Of a stretch of 43,377 bases of DNA, positions 8,549-18,413 are shown in pieces. Under the pieces are notes generated by a model. It had not been told where the DNA came from and made no database searches. It was given only the letters and a program-made list of their open reading frames with translations. The translations under genes and the position numbers were made by a program. Source of the stretch: Desulfotignum sp. GTDB lineage: Bacteria > Desulfobacterota > Desulfobacteria > Desulfobacterales > Desulfobacteraceae. The DNA lies in contig JAGYOW010000026.1 of the NCBI GenBank assembly GCA_018399285.1, forward strand, positions 1-43,377, given 5' to 3'. Position 1 is the first letter of the stretch. Every line of letters begins with the position of its first letter.

Positions 8549-10108
8549 TTATTTCACCAGGGATTCAAAAATATGATATTCCTCCAGGTGATAGTGGGGT
8601 TCCGGATAAATGGCAATGGGTTTGGAGAACTGGGTTTCCAGGGCAGCGATCAAATGTTTTTCCCGGCCGTGAAGCAGCTGGGCAATGTCCGGATGGACCT
8701 TGACCGTGAACCGGTTGCCCATGATATCCCCGGCTTCAGACACCAGATCCCGGTAAATTTTGTGGCAGATCGATTTTTTTGACAGCAGATGCCCCGTGCC
8801 GTTGCAATAAAAACAGGGCTCGCACAGGGTCCGGGTCAGGTTGCGCCGGGTTCTTTTGCGGGTCATCTGAACCAGTCCCAGCTCGGTCAAAGGCAGAATA
8901 TTGGTCTGGCTTTTGTCTTTTTTCATGGCCTCGTTGAGCAGGGTCATCACTTTTTCTTTATGGGACTCTTTTTTCATGTCAATGAAATCAATGATGATGA
9001 TCCCACCGATGTTGCGCAGCCGGGTCTGATAGGCAATCTCTTTGACCGCTTCCAGATTGGTTTTTAAAATGGTTTCATCAAAGTTGTGTTTGCCCACGTA
9101 TCGTCCGGTATTGACATCAATGGCCACCAGGGCTTCGGTCTGCTCGATGACAATATATCCGCCGGATTTGAGCCACACCTTTTTTTTTAAGGCCCGGGCC
9201 ACGTCCCCTTCAATGTTGTAGGCTTCAAAAATCGGTTCCCGGCCCTGGTAAAGCACCACACTCAGGTTCACATCCGGCATCAGTTTCCGGAGAAACTGCT
9301 GGACCCGTTCATACTCCACGGGAGAGTCGATGACCAGCTTGTCCGCCTCGTTGGCCAGAAGATCCCGAACCGCCCTGAACGTAACGGTCAGGTCTTTGTA
9401 AACCAGGGAAGGGGCCGAGGTGATTTGGTTTTTGTTCTGAATTTCTTCCCAGGTTTTGGTGAGAAATTCCATTTCTTTTTTGATGGTATCCGCGGTCACA
9501 CCCAGCGACTGGGTTCGTAAGATATAGCCGAAACTGTTTTTCCGGATGGAGAGCAGAAGCTCCCGCAACCGGGTTCTTTCCGCCTCGGTTTCAATGCGTT
9601 TGGAAATACCGATATGATCCACGGTGGGCATGAGTACCATATACCGGCCGGCCAGAGAGATATGGGTCGTGACCCGGGGGCCTTTGGAACCGATGGCGGA
9701 CTTGGACACCTGAACCAGGATTTCCTGGCCTTCAAAAAGCAGGTCTTCGATGATATTGTCGGAACTGGGGGCGGGTTTCCAGGTCTGCTTGTCCATGGAC
9801 AGCCCGTCTTCATCCTCTGTGTCCGTGTCCGTCTCCAGATCCTGGTCCTGCTCGAATTTGGTGAACATTCTGTGGCTTTCCGTGTCCAGCACATCATCCA
9901 CATAAATAAAGGCGGCCTGTTCAAAGCCGATATCCACAAACGCGGCCTGCATACCGGGCAACACCCGCTGCACCCGGCCTTTGTAGATATTTCCGGCAAT
10001 GCTGGTCTCATCTTCTCGTTCAATAAACACTTCCACAATGGTGCCGTTTTCCAGCAGTGCCACCCGGGTTTCATGGGGGGCACAGTTTACGACCAGTTCT
10101 TTAAGCAT
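8549..10108 (-). CDS. rng: Ribonuclease E/G family protein
   Basis: 519 residues, RNase G size. An S1 RNA-binding domain lies in the first ~130 residues (IYKGRVQRVLPGMQAAFVDIGF), with an acidic insert rich in Asp/Glu/Thr at ~95-105. The catalytic DNase I-like part includes ALVAIDVNTGRYVG and GGIIIIDFIDM, whose aspartates bind the catalytic Mg2+. The Zn-link region near the C-terminus reads CEPCFYCNGTG. It cuts RNA 5' ends in rRNA maturation and mRNA decay. It starts 3 bases after the radical SAM gene's stop codon, a pairing often seen with this radical SAM family. Confidence 0.93.
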   Translation of the reverse strand: MLKELVVNCAPHETRVALLENGTIVEVFIEREDETSIAGNIYKGRVQRVLPGMQAAFVDIGFEQAAFIYVDDVLDTESHRMFTKFEQDQDLETDTDTEDEDGLSMDKQTWKPAPSSDNIIEDLLFEGQEILVQVSKSAIGSKGPRVTTHISLAGRYMVLMPTVDHIGISKRIETEAERTRLRELLLSIRKNSFGYILRTQSLGVTADTIKKEMEFLTKTWEEIQNKNQITSAPSLVYKDLTVTFRAVRDLLANEADKLVIDSPVEYERVQQFLRKLMPDVNLSVVLYQGREPIFEAYNIEGDVARALKKKVWLKSGGYIVIEQTEALVAIDVNTGRYVGKHNFDETILKTNLEAVKEIAYQTRLRNIGGIIIIDFIDMKKESHKEKVMTLLNEAMKKDKSQTNILPLTELGLVQMTRKRTRRNLTRTLCEPCFYCNGTGHLLSKKSICHKIYRDLVSEAGDIMGNRFTVKVHPDIAQLLHGREKHLIAALETQFSKPIAIYPEPHYHLEEYHIFESLVK

Positions 10109-10111
10109 GCA

Positions 10112-12622
10112 TTATCCTTGTCTGAGTTTTTTGATCCGTGTACGACCGATGACCGGGTCTGACAAACCAAAGCATTGTTTCAAAACAGCGGTCGGCCGCA
10201 AATGTCTTCCGTCAAAGGGCCGCAGAGTCATTTCAAGGATATCAGATCCCTGCCAGGCGATGTCTGCCACAGCCTGCCGCAAATCGGTTTTTCGGATTTT
10301 GCCTTTTTTGGTGAGATCTTCAATCATGAATGTGTCTTGTGCCAGAAATTCGTCCACAAAGCTTTTTTCCAGGGTTTCGGCCGGCAGTTGTACCTGATAG
10401 ACACAGATACCGGGCGGATCCGGCTGTTTTTTACCGGCAAGGTGACAGTCGATGACCGTGAGACCGGCGGGCAGTTGTTGATTCAATTTTTTTTGAATGG
10501 ACATGGCAGACAGGGTCCGGTCCAGAAAAATGGTAAAAAATTCTTCTTCACTTTCCATGCCCACGGGCAGTGCATTGTCAAACGCCATTCGCATGGCCGG
10601 GTTGAATCCCTTGGAATATTTAACGGTCAGTCCGGCTCTTTTCACGGCCCGCTGAACAATGGTCGCCAGTTCCAGGTGTCCGAAAAACCGGGCTTGTTCC
10701 AGTTTTGAAAACCGGATCCGGTACCGGACAAAATCGCTGTCCGGCAAAGCGGACGGGGCTGATGTCTCAGCGCTGGACAGGGAAGGGCTGTCTGGGGTTT
10801 GATGGAGGATGGGCCGGATCTGCTTGAAGTCACAGACCCCGCATCCCGTGCAGTCGTGATCCCGGCAGTCCGGAGTGGTGGCCTGGTTGACCGCGTTTTT
10901 CCATTCCTTTTCCAGGAACTGTTTTGATATGCCTGTATCAATGTGATCCCAGGGCAGGGGTTCTGTCAGTGTCCTGGCCCGGGAGGTGTAAAAATCCGGA
11001 TCGATCCCGGTCTGATCAAAGGCTTTCTGCCATTTGTCAAAATCAAAATAATCGTTCCATCCGTCCAGGCGGCATCCGTTTTCAAACGCGGCCGTCAGCA
11101 GGCCGGACAGCCGCCGGTCCCCCCGGGAAAACACCCCTTCCACCAGGCTCATTAAAGGATCCTGCCATTTGAGATTGGTTTTTGGGTGGGACATGTTTTT
11201 TTTCAGATATCCCAGCCGTTCCCGGGTGGCTTCCAAAGTAAGCTGGGGGTGCCGCTGGAACGGGGTGTGGGGTTTGGGAATAAAGGGGGTGACATTGACA
11301 TTGATCGCCTGTTTCCCTTTGGCACAGGTGGCTGCCAGGTGCCGGGACAGATCACAGATACCCTGGATGTCGGCAGGTTCTTCAAAAGGCAGACCCATCA
11401 TGAAATACAGCTTGATATGTTTCCACCCCAGGTCAAACGCGTTTTTTACCGTGTCGGTGATGTTTGTTTGGGTGAGATTTTTGTTGATAATATCTCTGAG
11501 CCGCTGGGTACCGGCTTCCGGAGCAATGGTGAATCCGGTTTTGCGTACGGTTTTGATCAGATTCATCAGTTCCGGGGTGAGGCGTTCCGCCCGGATGGAG
11601 GGCAAAGAGATGGCATTGCACTGGTTGTGGCTGATGGCCATCAGCCGGGCCATGAGTTCAGCCAGAGAGGAATAATCTCCCGTGCTCAAAGACAACAGCG
11701 AGATATCGGAATATCCCGTGGCGGCCAAAGACGCGTGGGTGATTTCAACCAGATCATTTAAAGACCGTTCCCGGACCGGGCGGTAAATCATACCGGCCTG
11801 ACAGAACCGGCACCCCCGGGTACAGCCACGGGCAATCTCCAGGCGCAGCCGGTCATGCACGGGTTTGCCAAACGGAACAATGGGTGCGGCGGGAAAATTA
11901 TCCATGGTCAGTTCCGGCAGAAACGCCCGTTTGACAACAGTGTAATCATCATAAACGGCGGAAACTGTCTGGCAGCCGTTTTCATCAAAGGATGCATTGA
12001 AAAACTGCGGCACATACACCCCGGAAACGGCAGACAGTTCTTTGAGCAGAGTGGCTTTTTTGCCGTCCCCCTGTTTTTTGAACCGGATCACGATTCTGGA
12101 GATTTCCAGGACGGCCTCTTCCCCGTCTCCGATCACAAACGCATCAAAAAAATCAGCCAGGGGTTCCGGATTAAACGCACAGGGCCCGCCGCCGATGATC
12201 AGCGGAAACGCGTCCTCTCTTTCTTGGGCCGCAAACGGGATTTCGGACAGGGAAAACAGGGTCAGGATGTTGGTGAAATTGAGCTCGTACAGCAGGCTGA
12301 CACCGATGATATCGAATTCAGACAATGGGGTTCGGGATTCCATGGACAGGCAGGGAATATTTTTCTGCCGCATCAACGCTTCCATGTCCGGGGCCGGTGC
12401 AAAAAACCGTTCTGCGGCAATGTCGGGTTCCCGGTTTAAAATGGAGTACAGAATCTGAAGTCCGAAATGGGAGGTGCCGATTTCATACAGATCCGGAAAC
12501 ACCAGGGCAAACGTCAGATCCACCTGGCGATGATCTTTTTTGATCGAGTTGATCTCATTGCCGGCATATCGGGTCGGTGTCTGGACTAAGCCAAGGATGT
12601 CTTGATAATTTTGTTTATGCAT
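10112..12622 (-). CDS. TIGR03960-type B12-binding/radical SAM protein fused to DUF2344
   Basis: 836 residues. The N-terminal ~250 residues resemble the cobalamin-binding-like domain of such proteins (VFPDLYEIGTSHFGLQIL, IIGGGPCAFNPEPLADFFD). The radical SAM 4Fe-4S motif is C267, C271, C274 in ARGCTRGCRFCQAG. The last ~220 residues are a DUF2344 (TIGR03936) domain starting near FVRYRIRFSKLEQARFFGH. A four-cysteine CRDHDCTGCGVC stretch lies just before it. The reaction is not established; the fixed neighbourhood with RNase G suggests an RNA- or ribosome-related job. The gene diverges from asnS. Confidence 0.85.
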   Translation of the reverse strand: MHKQNYQDILGLVQTPTRYAGNEINSIKKDHRQVDLTFALVFPDLYEIGTSHFGLQILYSILNREPDIAAERFFAPAPDMEALMRQKNIPCLSMESRTPLSEFDIIGVSLLYELNFTNILTLFSLSEIPFAAQEREDAFPLIIGGGPCAFNPEPLADFFDAFVIGDGEEAVLEISRIVIRFKKQGDGKKATLLKELSAVSGVYVPQFFNASFDENGCQTVSAVYDDYTVVKRAFLPELTMDNFPAAPIVPFGKPVHDRLRLEIARGCTRGCRFCQAGMIYRPVRERSLNDLVEITHASLAATGYSDISLLSLSTGDYSSLAELMARLMAISHNQCNAISLPSIRAERLTPELMNLIKTVRKTGFTIAPEAGTQRLRDIINKNLTQTNITDTVKNAFDLGWKHIKLYFMMGLPFEEPADIQGICDLSRHLAATCAKGKQAINVNVTPFIPKPHTPFQRHPQLTLEATRERLGYLKKNMSHPKTNLKWQDPLMSLVEGVFSRGDRRLSGLLTAAFENGCRLDGWNDYFDFDKWQKAFDQTGIDPDFYTSRARTLTEPLPWDHIDTGISKQFLEKEWKNAVNQATTPDCRDHDCTGCGVCDFKQIRPILHQTPDSPSLSSAETSAPSALPDSDFVRYRIRFSKLEQARFFGHLELATIVQRAVKRAGLTVKYSKGFNPAMRMAFDNALPVGMESEEEFFTIFLDRTLSAMSIQKKLNQQLPAGLTVIDCHLAGKKQPDPPGICVYQVQLPAETLEKSFVDEFLAQDTFMIEDLTKKGKIRKTDLRQAVADIAWQGSDILEMTLRPFDGRHLRPTAVLKQCFGLSDPVIGRTRIKKLRQG

Positions 12623-12709
12623 GATACTGGAATTAAAACCAATCGGCTTTCTTTGTTTAAGATAAATTATTCAAATTTTTTAATATATTATTTTTTCCAG
12701 GATAAGGCA

Positions 12710-14089
12710 ATGAAAAGAATAAAAATCAACCGGTTGACAGAATATGACACCTCTCCGGGACAGGTACTGATCAAAGGATGGGTGAGAACCCGCCGGGATG
12801 CCAAGGGGTTTTCCTTCATGGAAATCAATGACGGGTCCTGTCTTGAAAACATTCAGGTGGTGGCAGACAGTCAATTGAGCAATTACACCGATATTCAGGG
12901 GATCACCACGGGGTCGGCCGTGGCCGTGACAGGGGAGCTGGTGCCGTCTCCGGGCAAGGGGCAGAAATGGGAAATCCAGGCAGCCGGAGTCGAGATCATC
13001 AGCCTGGCACCGGAAACCTATCCTTTGCAGAAAAAGCGGCATACAGATGAATTTTTGCGCACCATCGCCCATCTGCGGCCCAGAACCAACAAATACGGGG
13101 CTGCGTTTCGGATCCGGTCTGAAATGGTCCAGGCAATTCACCGGTTTTACCGGGAAAAAGGGTTTTATTACCTGACCTCGCCCGTGATCACGGGATCGGA
13201 CTGTGAAGGGGCCGGTGAGATGTTCCGGGTCACCAGCCTGGATCCGGCACAGGTGGCAAAACAGGGAAAACTGGATTTTTCAAAGGACTTTTTCGGGCAG
13301 GAATCCAATCTGACCGTGTCCGGACAGTTGTCCGCGGAAATGTTTGCCCTGGCCCTGGGAGATGTGTATACGTTCGGGCCCACGTTCCGGGCGGAAAATT
13401 CCAATACCAGCCGGCATGTGGCCGAGTTCTGGATGCTGGAGCCGGAAATGGCGTTCTGCGACCTGTCCGGCAACATGGATCATGGGGAGGAACTGGTGAA
13501 ATATCTGGTGACCCATGCCCTGGATGCCTGCGATCAGGATCTGAGCCTGTTTTTCAAGTTTGTGGACAAGGGTCTGCCCAAACAGCTGGAAATCCTTACC
13601 AGCAAGACCTTTGAGCGCATGTCCTACACCGAGGCCATCAGGATTCTTGAAAAATCGAGTAAAAAATTTGAATATCCCGTTGAATTCGGTATTGATCTCC
13701 AGTCCGAGCATGAGCGGTTCCTGGCGGAAGAATATGTAAAAAAACCGGTGTTTCTGTACGACTATCCCAAAACCATCAAGCCGTTTTATATGCGGATCAA
13801 CGATGACAACACCACGGTGGCGGCCGTGGATCTGCTGGTTCCCGGCATCGGGGAGCTCATCGGCGGCAGCCAGAGAGAAGAACGCCTGGATGTCCTGGAA
13901 TCCCGCATGGAAGAGATGGGTATGGACAAGGAACCCTATTGGTGGTACCTGGATTCCAGACGGTATGGATCCGTGCCCCACGCCGGGTTCGGCTTAGGGT
14001 TCGAGCGGTTTCTGATGATGATCACAGGCATTAAGAATATCCGGGATGTGATTCCGTTTCCCAGAACCCCGGGCAGCATTGACTTTTAG
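12710..14089 (+). CDS. asnS: Asparaginyl-tRNA synthetase
   Basis: 459 residues from the ATG at 12710, preceded by AAGG; an in-frame ATG far upstream would add a 36-residue hydrophobic leader and is rejected. The N-terminal OB anticodon-binding domain contains IKGWVRTRRDAKGFSFMEINDGS. The class II core shows motif 2 text (TFGPTFRAENSNTSRH) and motif 3 (GFGLGFERFLMMI). The AsnS-specific end is IPFPRTPGSIDF. Charges tRNA-Asn with asparagine. Followed by hisHF after 16 bases. Confidence 0.96.
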   Translation: MKRIKINRLTEYDTSPGQVLIKGWVRTRRDAKGFSFMEINDGSCLENIQVVADSQLSNYTDIQGITTGSAVAVTGELVPSPGKGQKWEIQAAGVEIISLAPETYPLQKKRHTDEFLRTIAHLRPRTNKYGAAFRIRSEMVQAIHRFYREKGFYYLTSPVITGSDCEGAGEMFRVTSLDPAQVAKQGKLDFSKDFFGQESNLTVSGQLSAEMFALALGDVYTFGPTFRAENSNTSRHVAEFWMLEPEMAFCDLSGNMDHGEELVKYLVTHALDACDQDLSLFFKFVDKGLPKQLEILTSKTFERMSYTEAIRILEKSSKKFEYPVEFGIDLQSEHERFLAEEYVKKPVFLYDYPKTIKPFYMRINDDNTTVAAVDLLVPGIGELIGGSQREERLDVLESRMEEMGMDKEPYWWYLDSRRYGSVPHAGFGLGFERFLMMITGIKNIRDVIPFPRTPGSIDF

Positions 14090-14105
14090 ATAGGCAGAAC
14101 AAACA

Positions 14106-15699
14106 ATGATAACCTTACTGGATTATGGGGCCGGCAATGTGCGTGTGAGAAATGCCGTGGAAAAACTGGGGGTACCTGACCACGGTGACGTCCCCTGAAG
14201 ATATTTTATCTGCGGAAAAGATCATTTTTCCCGGAGTCGGCAATTATGAAAACATGATCGAGGGTGCTCAACCGCAGGGTTATATGGCACCCCTGCCCGG
14301 GAATACCGGCCTCCAACCGGCCGTTTTTCGGCATCTGTCTGGGTATGCAGGCATTGTTTCAAGGCAGTGAAGAAGATCTTTCCAACAATGAATCCATCGG
14401 GGTTTTCTCAGGCCGGGTGGAACGGTTTAAAACCAGACTGTCCGTGCCCCACATGGGGTGGAACGGGATCCATCTTAAACAGGATTCCCCGCTGATGGAC
14501 GGGATCGGTCGGATGCCCGGTTTTATTTTGTGCATTCCTTTCACCTGGTGCCCCATGACCCGTCCGTGGTGTTGACCACCACCACCTATGATTATGAATT
14601 TGCCAGTGCCATCCAGCAGGGCAATATCATCAGGACCCAGTTTCATCCGGAAAAAAGCGGAAAACACGGGATGCAGATCCTGGAAAATTTCATCAGACTG
14701 ACGGACTTCACGCCGGCCGGCGGGTGGATATTTTGGGCAAAGGCCTGGCAAAACGGATCATTGCGTGCCTGGATGTGCGGTCCAATGACCAGGGGACCTG
14801 GTGGTGACCAAGGAGACCAGTAATGATGTCAGGGAAAAAGCCGGATCTGCGGACAAAGAAATGTCCGGAATTTAGGCAAGCCTGTGGATCTGGCAAGGCG
14901 GTATTATGAGGAAGGGGCGGACGAGATCACTTTTTTGAACATTACCGGATTCCGGGATTTTCCCTGGCGGATCTGCCCATGATCACGGTGCTGGAACAGA
15001 CCTCCCGAAAAACGTGTTTGTGCCCTTGACCATCGGCGGCGGGATCAAGGATTATACCGATGCTAGGGCCGGTCCTACACAGCCCTGGAAGTGGCGGACC
15101 GGTATTTCAGATCCGGGGCCGACAAGATCTCCATCGGCAGTGATGCCGTGCACATTGCCAAAGTCTTTGTGGATACCGGCAAAAAAACCGGGAGAAGTGC
15201 GATCGAGCAGATTTCCCGGGTGTATGGGGCCCAGGCCGTGGTGATTTCCATCGACCCCAGGCGGGTATATGTGGCAGCACGGCAAGAAGCGGCCGGGCAT
15301 CATGTGATTGAAACCGGGATCCCCGGTCCTGAAGGGGAACGGTTCTGCTGGTACCAGTGCACGGTCCAGGGGGGACGAACGGCTGTGGACCTGGATGCCG
15401 TGACCCTGGCAAAAGCCTGTGAAGCCCTGGGGGCCGGCGAGATTCTGCTCAACTGTATCGACCGGGACGGCACAAAATCAGGATTTGATCTGGAATTGAT
15501 CCGGGCTGTGAAACAGGCCGTGACCATTCCGGTGATCGCTTCTTCCGGGGCCGGCAGCCCGGCGCATTTTTCTCAAGTGTTCACAGAAACCGGGGCAGAT
15601 GCGGCCCTGGCCGCCGGGATTTTTCATAGAAAAGAAGTGCCCATCCCTGAGGTAAAGGTGCATCTGGCAGAGCATGGGATTCCGGTGCGCCGATCCTAA
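14106..15699 (+). pseudogene. hisHF: Fused imidazole glycerol phosphate synthase HisH-HisF, frame-disrupted
   Basis: One continuous stretch encodes a HisH glutaminase followed by a HisF cyclase, which together make imidazole glycerol phosphate and AICAR in histidine synthesis. HisH: starts MITLLDYGAGNVR, has IIFPGVGNYENMI, the nucleophile Cys in FFGICLGMQALF and the His-Glu pair in TQFHPEKSG. His[42 protein letters not shown] and [17 protein letters not shown]. The HisF half, with its insertions around GDLVVTK and CWYQC, resembles the eukaryotic HIS7 fusion more than ordinary bacterial HisF. Several single-base shifts occur from ~14170 to ~15080; from 15091 on the frame is clean. The peptide pieces are well conserved, so sequencing error is likelier than decay. 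Confidence 0.85.
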
Positions 15700-15725
15700 A
15701 GACCTTGAAACCCAAGGGTGCCAGG

Positions 15726-16571
15726 TTATTGTTTTAATTCAAAGGTGATCGGAATTTTCACCCACATGCCCGTGGGAACCCCGTTGGATGTTCCCGGTTC
15801 AAACCGCCAGGCAGCCACGGCTTTTTCAGCGGCGCGATCCAGGGTGTCATATCCGCTGGATTCAAAAATACGCAGTTTTTCCGCTTCACCGGTCTTGCTG
15901 ACAAACACCATGAGCATGACCGTGCCGGTATGCCCCCGGCGCCGGGCGATGCCGGGGTACCGGGGCCGGGGGTTTTCCCTGTAAAGCGGCACCGCTTCTT
16001 TCCGGACTTCCGGTGCAGTGGACTCTCTGGAAACCGATGCGGGTTTCTCCTGAAAAGGTTCTGACGCATCCATGAAATCGGAAAGATTTTGATCCGGCAT
16101 TTTCTGAGCGGTTTGACCGGTGTTTTCCACCGGTGGCACATCAGGTTCCGGTTCCTGAGTCACGGATGGGGTGACATCCGGCTCAGGTGCCGGAAGTTTT
16201 GGTTTCGGGGGGGATAGTGTTAAATCGTCTTTTTTGGGCAAAAGGTCTTTTCGGGGTATGATTTCAGTTGGCGCCGGCTCTTTGGGAGGATCCGGCAGCG
16301 GCGGGTTTTTTTTTATGTCAGGAACAGGTAAGAGGTCTTTTTCAGGCTCGGGCGTCTGTTTTTTTTCAGGCTGGGGTGCGGGGGGTGTTTCAGGTTTTGG
16401 CGCCGGGGCTGTTTTTTTTTCAGGAGCCGGTAAAACATGGGTGATCTGAATGGCAATCCCGGTGTCTTTATGAGAAATCGGGGCATAAGGCGCGGAGAAA
16501 AACGCAAAAAAAACAAGCACGGCCCCATGAATCAACACCGCCGCCAGCGCTGAAATCAAGATCCGCCGCAT
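15726..16571 (-). CDS. tonB: TonB family energy transducer
   Basis: 281 residues. N-terminal membrane anchor (ISALAAVLIHGAVLVFFAFF), a long Pro/Lys/Glu-rich periplasmic spacer (about residues 45-150), and a C-terminal TonB domain: YPGIARRRGHTGTVMLMVFV, SSGYDTLDRAAEKAVAAWRF. It transmits the proton-motive force from ExbBD to the outer-membrane receptor. The ATG directly follows the exbD stop codon. Last gene of the cobalamin operon; its stop is 26 bases from the convergent hisHF stop. Confidence 0.93.
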   Translation of the reverse strand: MRRILISALAAVLIHGAVLVFFAFFSAPYAPISHKDTGIAIQITHVLPAPEKKTAPAPKPETPPAPQPEKKQTPEPEKDLLPVPDIKKNPPLPDPPKEPAPTEIIPRKDLLPKKDDLTLSPPKPKLPAPEPDVTPSVTQEPEPDVPPVENTGQTAQKMPDQNLSDFMDASEPFQEKPASVSRESTAPEVRKEAVPLYRENPRPRYPGIARRRGHTGTVMLMVFVSKTGEAEKLRIFESSGYDTLDRAAEKAVAAWRFEPGTSNGVPTGMWVKIPITFELKQ

Positions 16572-16976
16572 CTATTTTTTCAGTTTCGCCTGAAGGGATA
16601 TATCATGAATCCCGGCCAGGGTGATCTGATCGAGAACAGTGAACAGGGTCTGGTATGACACGGATTCTTCGGCAAAAAGAAGCACCCCCGGGGCGGCCTG
16701 GCCGGTTGACTCCGATGCCAGCTTGTGGGACAGATCTGCCAGAGAAACCTGCACATCATCCACATAAAGTTCGTTTTCTCCTTTGACTGTCACGGAAACC
16801 GGGGTTTGTTTTTCTATATCAGCCACAGATGATTCCGGCAACATGACGGACAGGCCCCGGTGAACGGACATGGACAGCATGGAATAGATAAACACCACCA
16901 GCAGAAGAAACACGATGTCAATCAAAGGCAGCATTTCAATTCTGGGTTTGCCGGGTGCGGGCAGGTTAATTTTCAT
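16572..16976 (-). CDS. exbD: ExbD/TolR family biopolymer transport protein
   Basis: 134 residues from the ATG at 16976, which overlaps the exbB end by 11 bases; a TTG upstream is the alternative. One membrane segment near the N-terminus (MLPLIDIVFLLLVVFIYSML) carries the Asp needed for proton flow. The rest is a small periplasmic domain. Partner of ExbB and TonB in this operon. Confidence 0.92.
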   Translation of the reverse strand: MKINLPAPGKPRIEMLPLIDIVFLLLVVFIYSMLSMSVHRGLSVMLPESSVADIEKQTPVSVTVKGENELYVDDVQVSLADLSHKLASESTGQAAPGVLLFAEESVSYQTLFTVLDQITLAGIHDISLQAKLKK

Positions 16977-17604
16977 GGGTGTCTTCCCGGCAGGGGTCAA
17001 ATTGGGTCATTCGCCGTTCATGCATGATCTCAAAACTGGTGGCATATTTTTCAATGATCTGGGCGGCCCGTTCGATCCGGGCATTGAAAAAATTGTAGGG
17101 AAACACGGTGACAATGGCAATGGTCAGGCCGGATGCCGTGGTGATCAGGGCCTTGGCAATTCCGCCGGTCACGGCCATGGGATCTTCGATCCCAGAAGAC
17201 CCCAGCATGTCAAAGGATTCGATGATGCCCACCACGGTCCCCAATATGCCCAGCAACGGTGCAATGGTGATGATGGTGTCCAAAGCGCCCATGAAACGGC
17301 GCATTTTATAGATTTCATCTGCGGCTGCTGATTCCATGGCTTTGACCGGGGAATAGTCCCGGTGAAGAATTCCGCTGATCAAAACCCGGACCACACTGTT
17401 TTTCGATCCCTGGGTGGCCTTTCGGATTTCCTCCCAGTTTTCTTCAGCAGACAGTACCAGCACCCGGTCCATCAGAGGCCTGTCCCGGTCAATGCCGGAC
17501 GCGGCCCAGAAAATAGACCGTTCAATGATTAATGTCAGTGCGATGACAGAGCATAAAAGCAGCGGATACATCAAAAATCCGCCATGGGTGAACAAAAGAA
17601 TCAT
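16966..17604 (-). CDS. exbB: ExbB/TolQ/MotA family proton channel protein
   Basis: 212 residues, three membrane segments: the first at residues 7-30 and two near 105-165 (TIITIAPLLGILGTVVGII; GGIAKALITTASGLTIAIV), with the family's Thr-rich pore lining. The DIIxxAPLLGLLGTVxGMI hallmark is clear. Forms the motor complex with ExbD that drives TonB. It overlaps the ABC ATPase gene by 4 bases (ATGA). Confidence 0.93.
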   Translation of the reverse strand: MILLFTHGGFLMYPLLLCSVIALTLIIERSIFWAASGIDRDRPLMDRVLVLSAEENWEEIRKATQGSKNSVVRVLISGILHRDYSPVKAMESAAADEIYKMRRFMGALDTIITIAPLLGILGTVVGIIESFDMLGSSGIEDPMAVTGGIAKALITTASGLTIAIVTVFPYNFFNARIERAAQIIEKYATSFEIMHERRMTQFDPCREDTHEN

Positions 17605-18413
17605 GTGGATATGCTTTCCTGTGAATCGGTTTTAATGAAAATGCCCGGCCGCCCGGAATGGGGATTGGGCGCCACCACCACATCCGTGTGGTATACGGCC
17701 CGGATATTGTCTCGGGTGATAACGGTTTCAGGGGTGCCGTATTTAAAAACAGTGCTGGTGTTTTTGTCCAGCAGCAGCACCTGATCGGAATATTCCGACG
17801 CCAGGTTCAAATCATGCTGCACCATGACAACGGTCAGGCCGTGCCGGTCTTTCATGGTTTTGACCCGGTTCAGGATCTGGGCCTGGTGGGAGATGTCCAG
17901 GTGAGAGGTGGGTTCATCCATGAGCAAAAGGACGGGTTCCTGTACCAGGGCTTTGGCGATCCCGGCCAGCTGGCGTTCACCGCTGCTGATACAGTTCAAC
18001 GGGGACCGCCTTAAGTGATCGATGTGGGTGAATGCCATAAAAGACCGGGCAAGATCTCGGTCTGCCTCGTTTTCAAGAAACTGCCAGGAGGAAAAATGGG
18101 GCAGCCGGCCTAAGAGCACATATTCTTCCACGGTCATGTGGATGCTTTCCAGGGTCTGCATGACCATGGCAATGGTTCTGGCCCGCAAGTCTCTGGGCAT
18201 CTTTTTCATGTCCTGCCCCTGCATGTTCACCCGGCCGCCCAAAGCGGGAATCAGACCGGGCAATGTCTTTAACAGCGTGGTTTTTCCGCACCCGTTGGGC
18301 CCGATAATGGTCACGATATCCCCTTTTTGAACGGGAAACGAGATCTCCTTGAGCACCACCTGGCTGCCATACCCGCAGGATAACCGGGCAATGTCCAGAA
18401 AGGGGGGTGTCAT
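17601..18413 (-). CDS. btuD: Cobalamin-type ABC transporter ATP-binding protein (FecE/BtuD family)
   Basis: 270 residues. Walker A GPNGCGKTT, signature ISSGERQLAGIAKAL, Walker B LLLMDEPTSHLD and the switch His in VMVQHDLNLA are all present, so it is an intact ATPase. It energises import through the BtuC-type permease. Cobalamin, rather than an iron siderophore, is inferred from the riboswitch, BtuB receptor and CbiZ domain in the same operon. 4-base overlaps join it to the permease upstream and exbB downstream. Confidence 0.9.
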   Translation of the reverse strand: MTPPFLDIARLSCGYGSQVVLKEISFPVQKGDIVTIIGPNGCGKTTLLKTLPGLIPALGGRVNMQGQDMKKMPRDLRARTIAMVMQTLESIHMTVEEYVLLGRLPHFSSWQFLENEADRDLARSFMAFTHIDHLRRSPLNCISSGERQLAGIAKALVQEPVLLLMDEPTSHLDISHQAQILNRVKTMKDRHGLTVVMVQHDLNLASEYSDQVLLLDKNTSTVFKYGTPETVITRDNIRAVYHTDVVVAPNPHSGRPGIFIKTDSQESIST

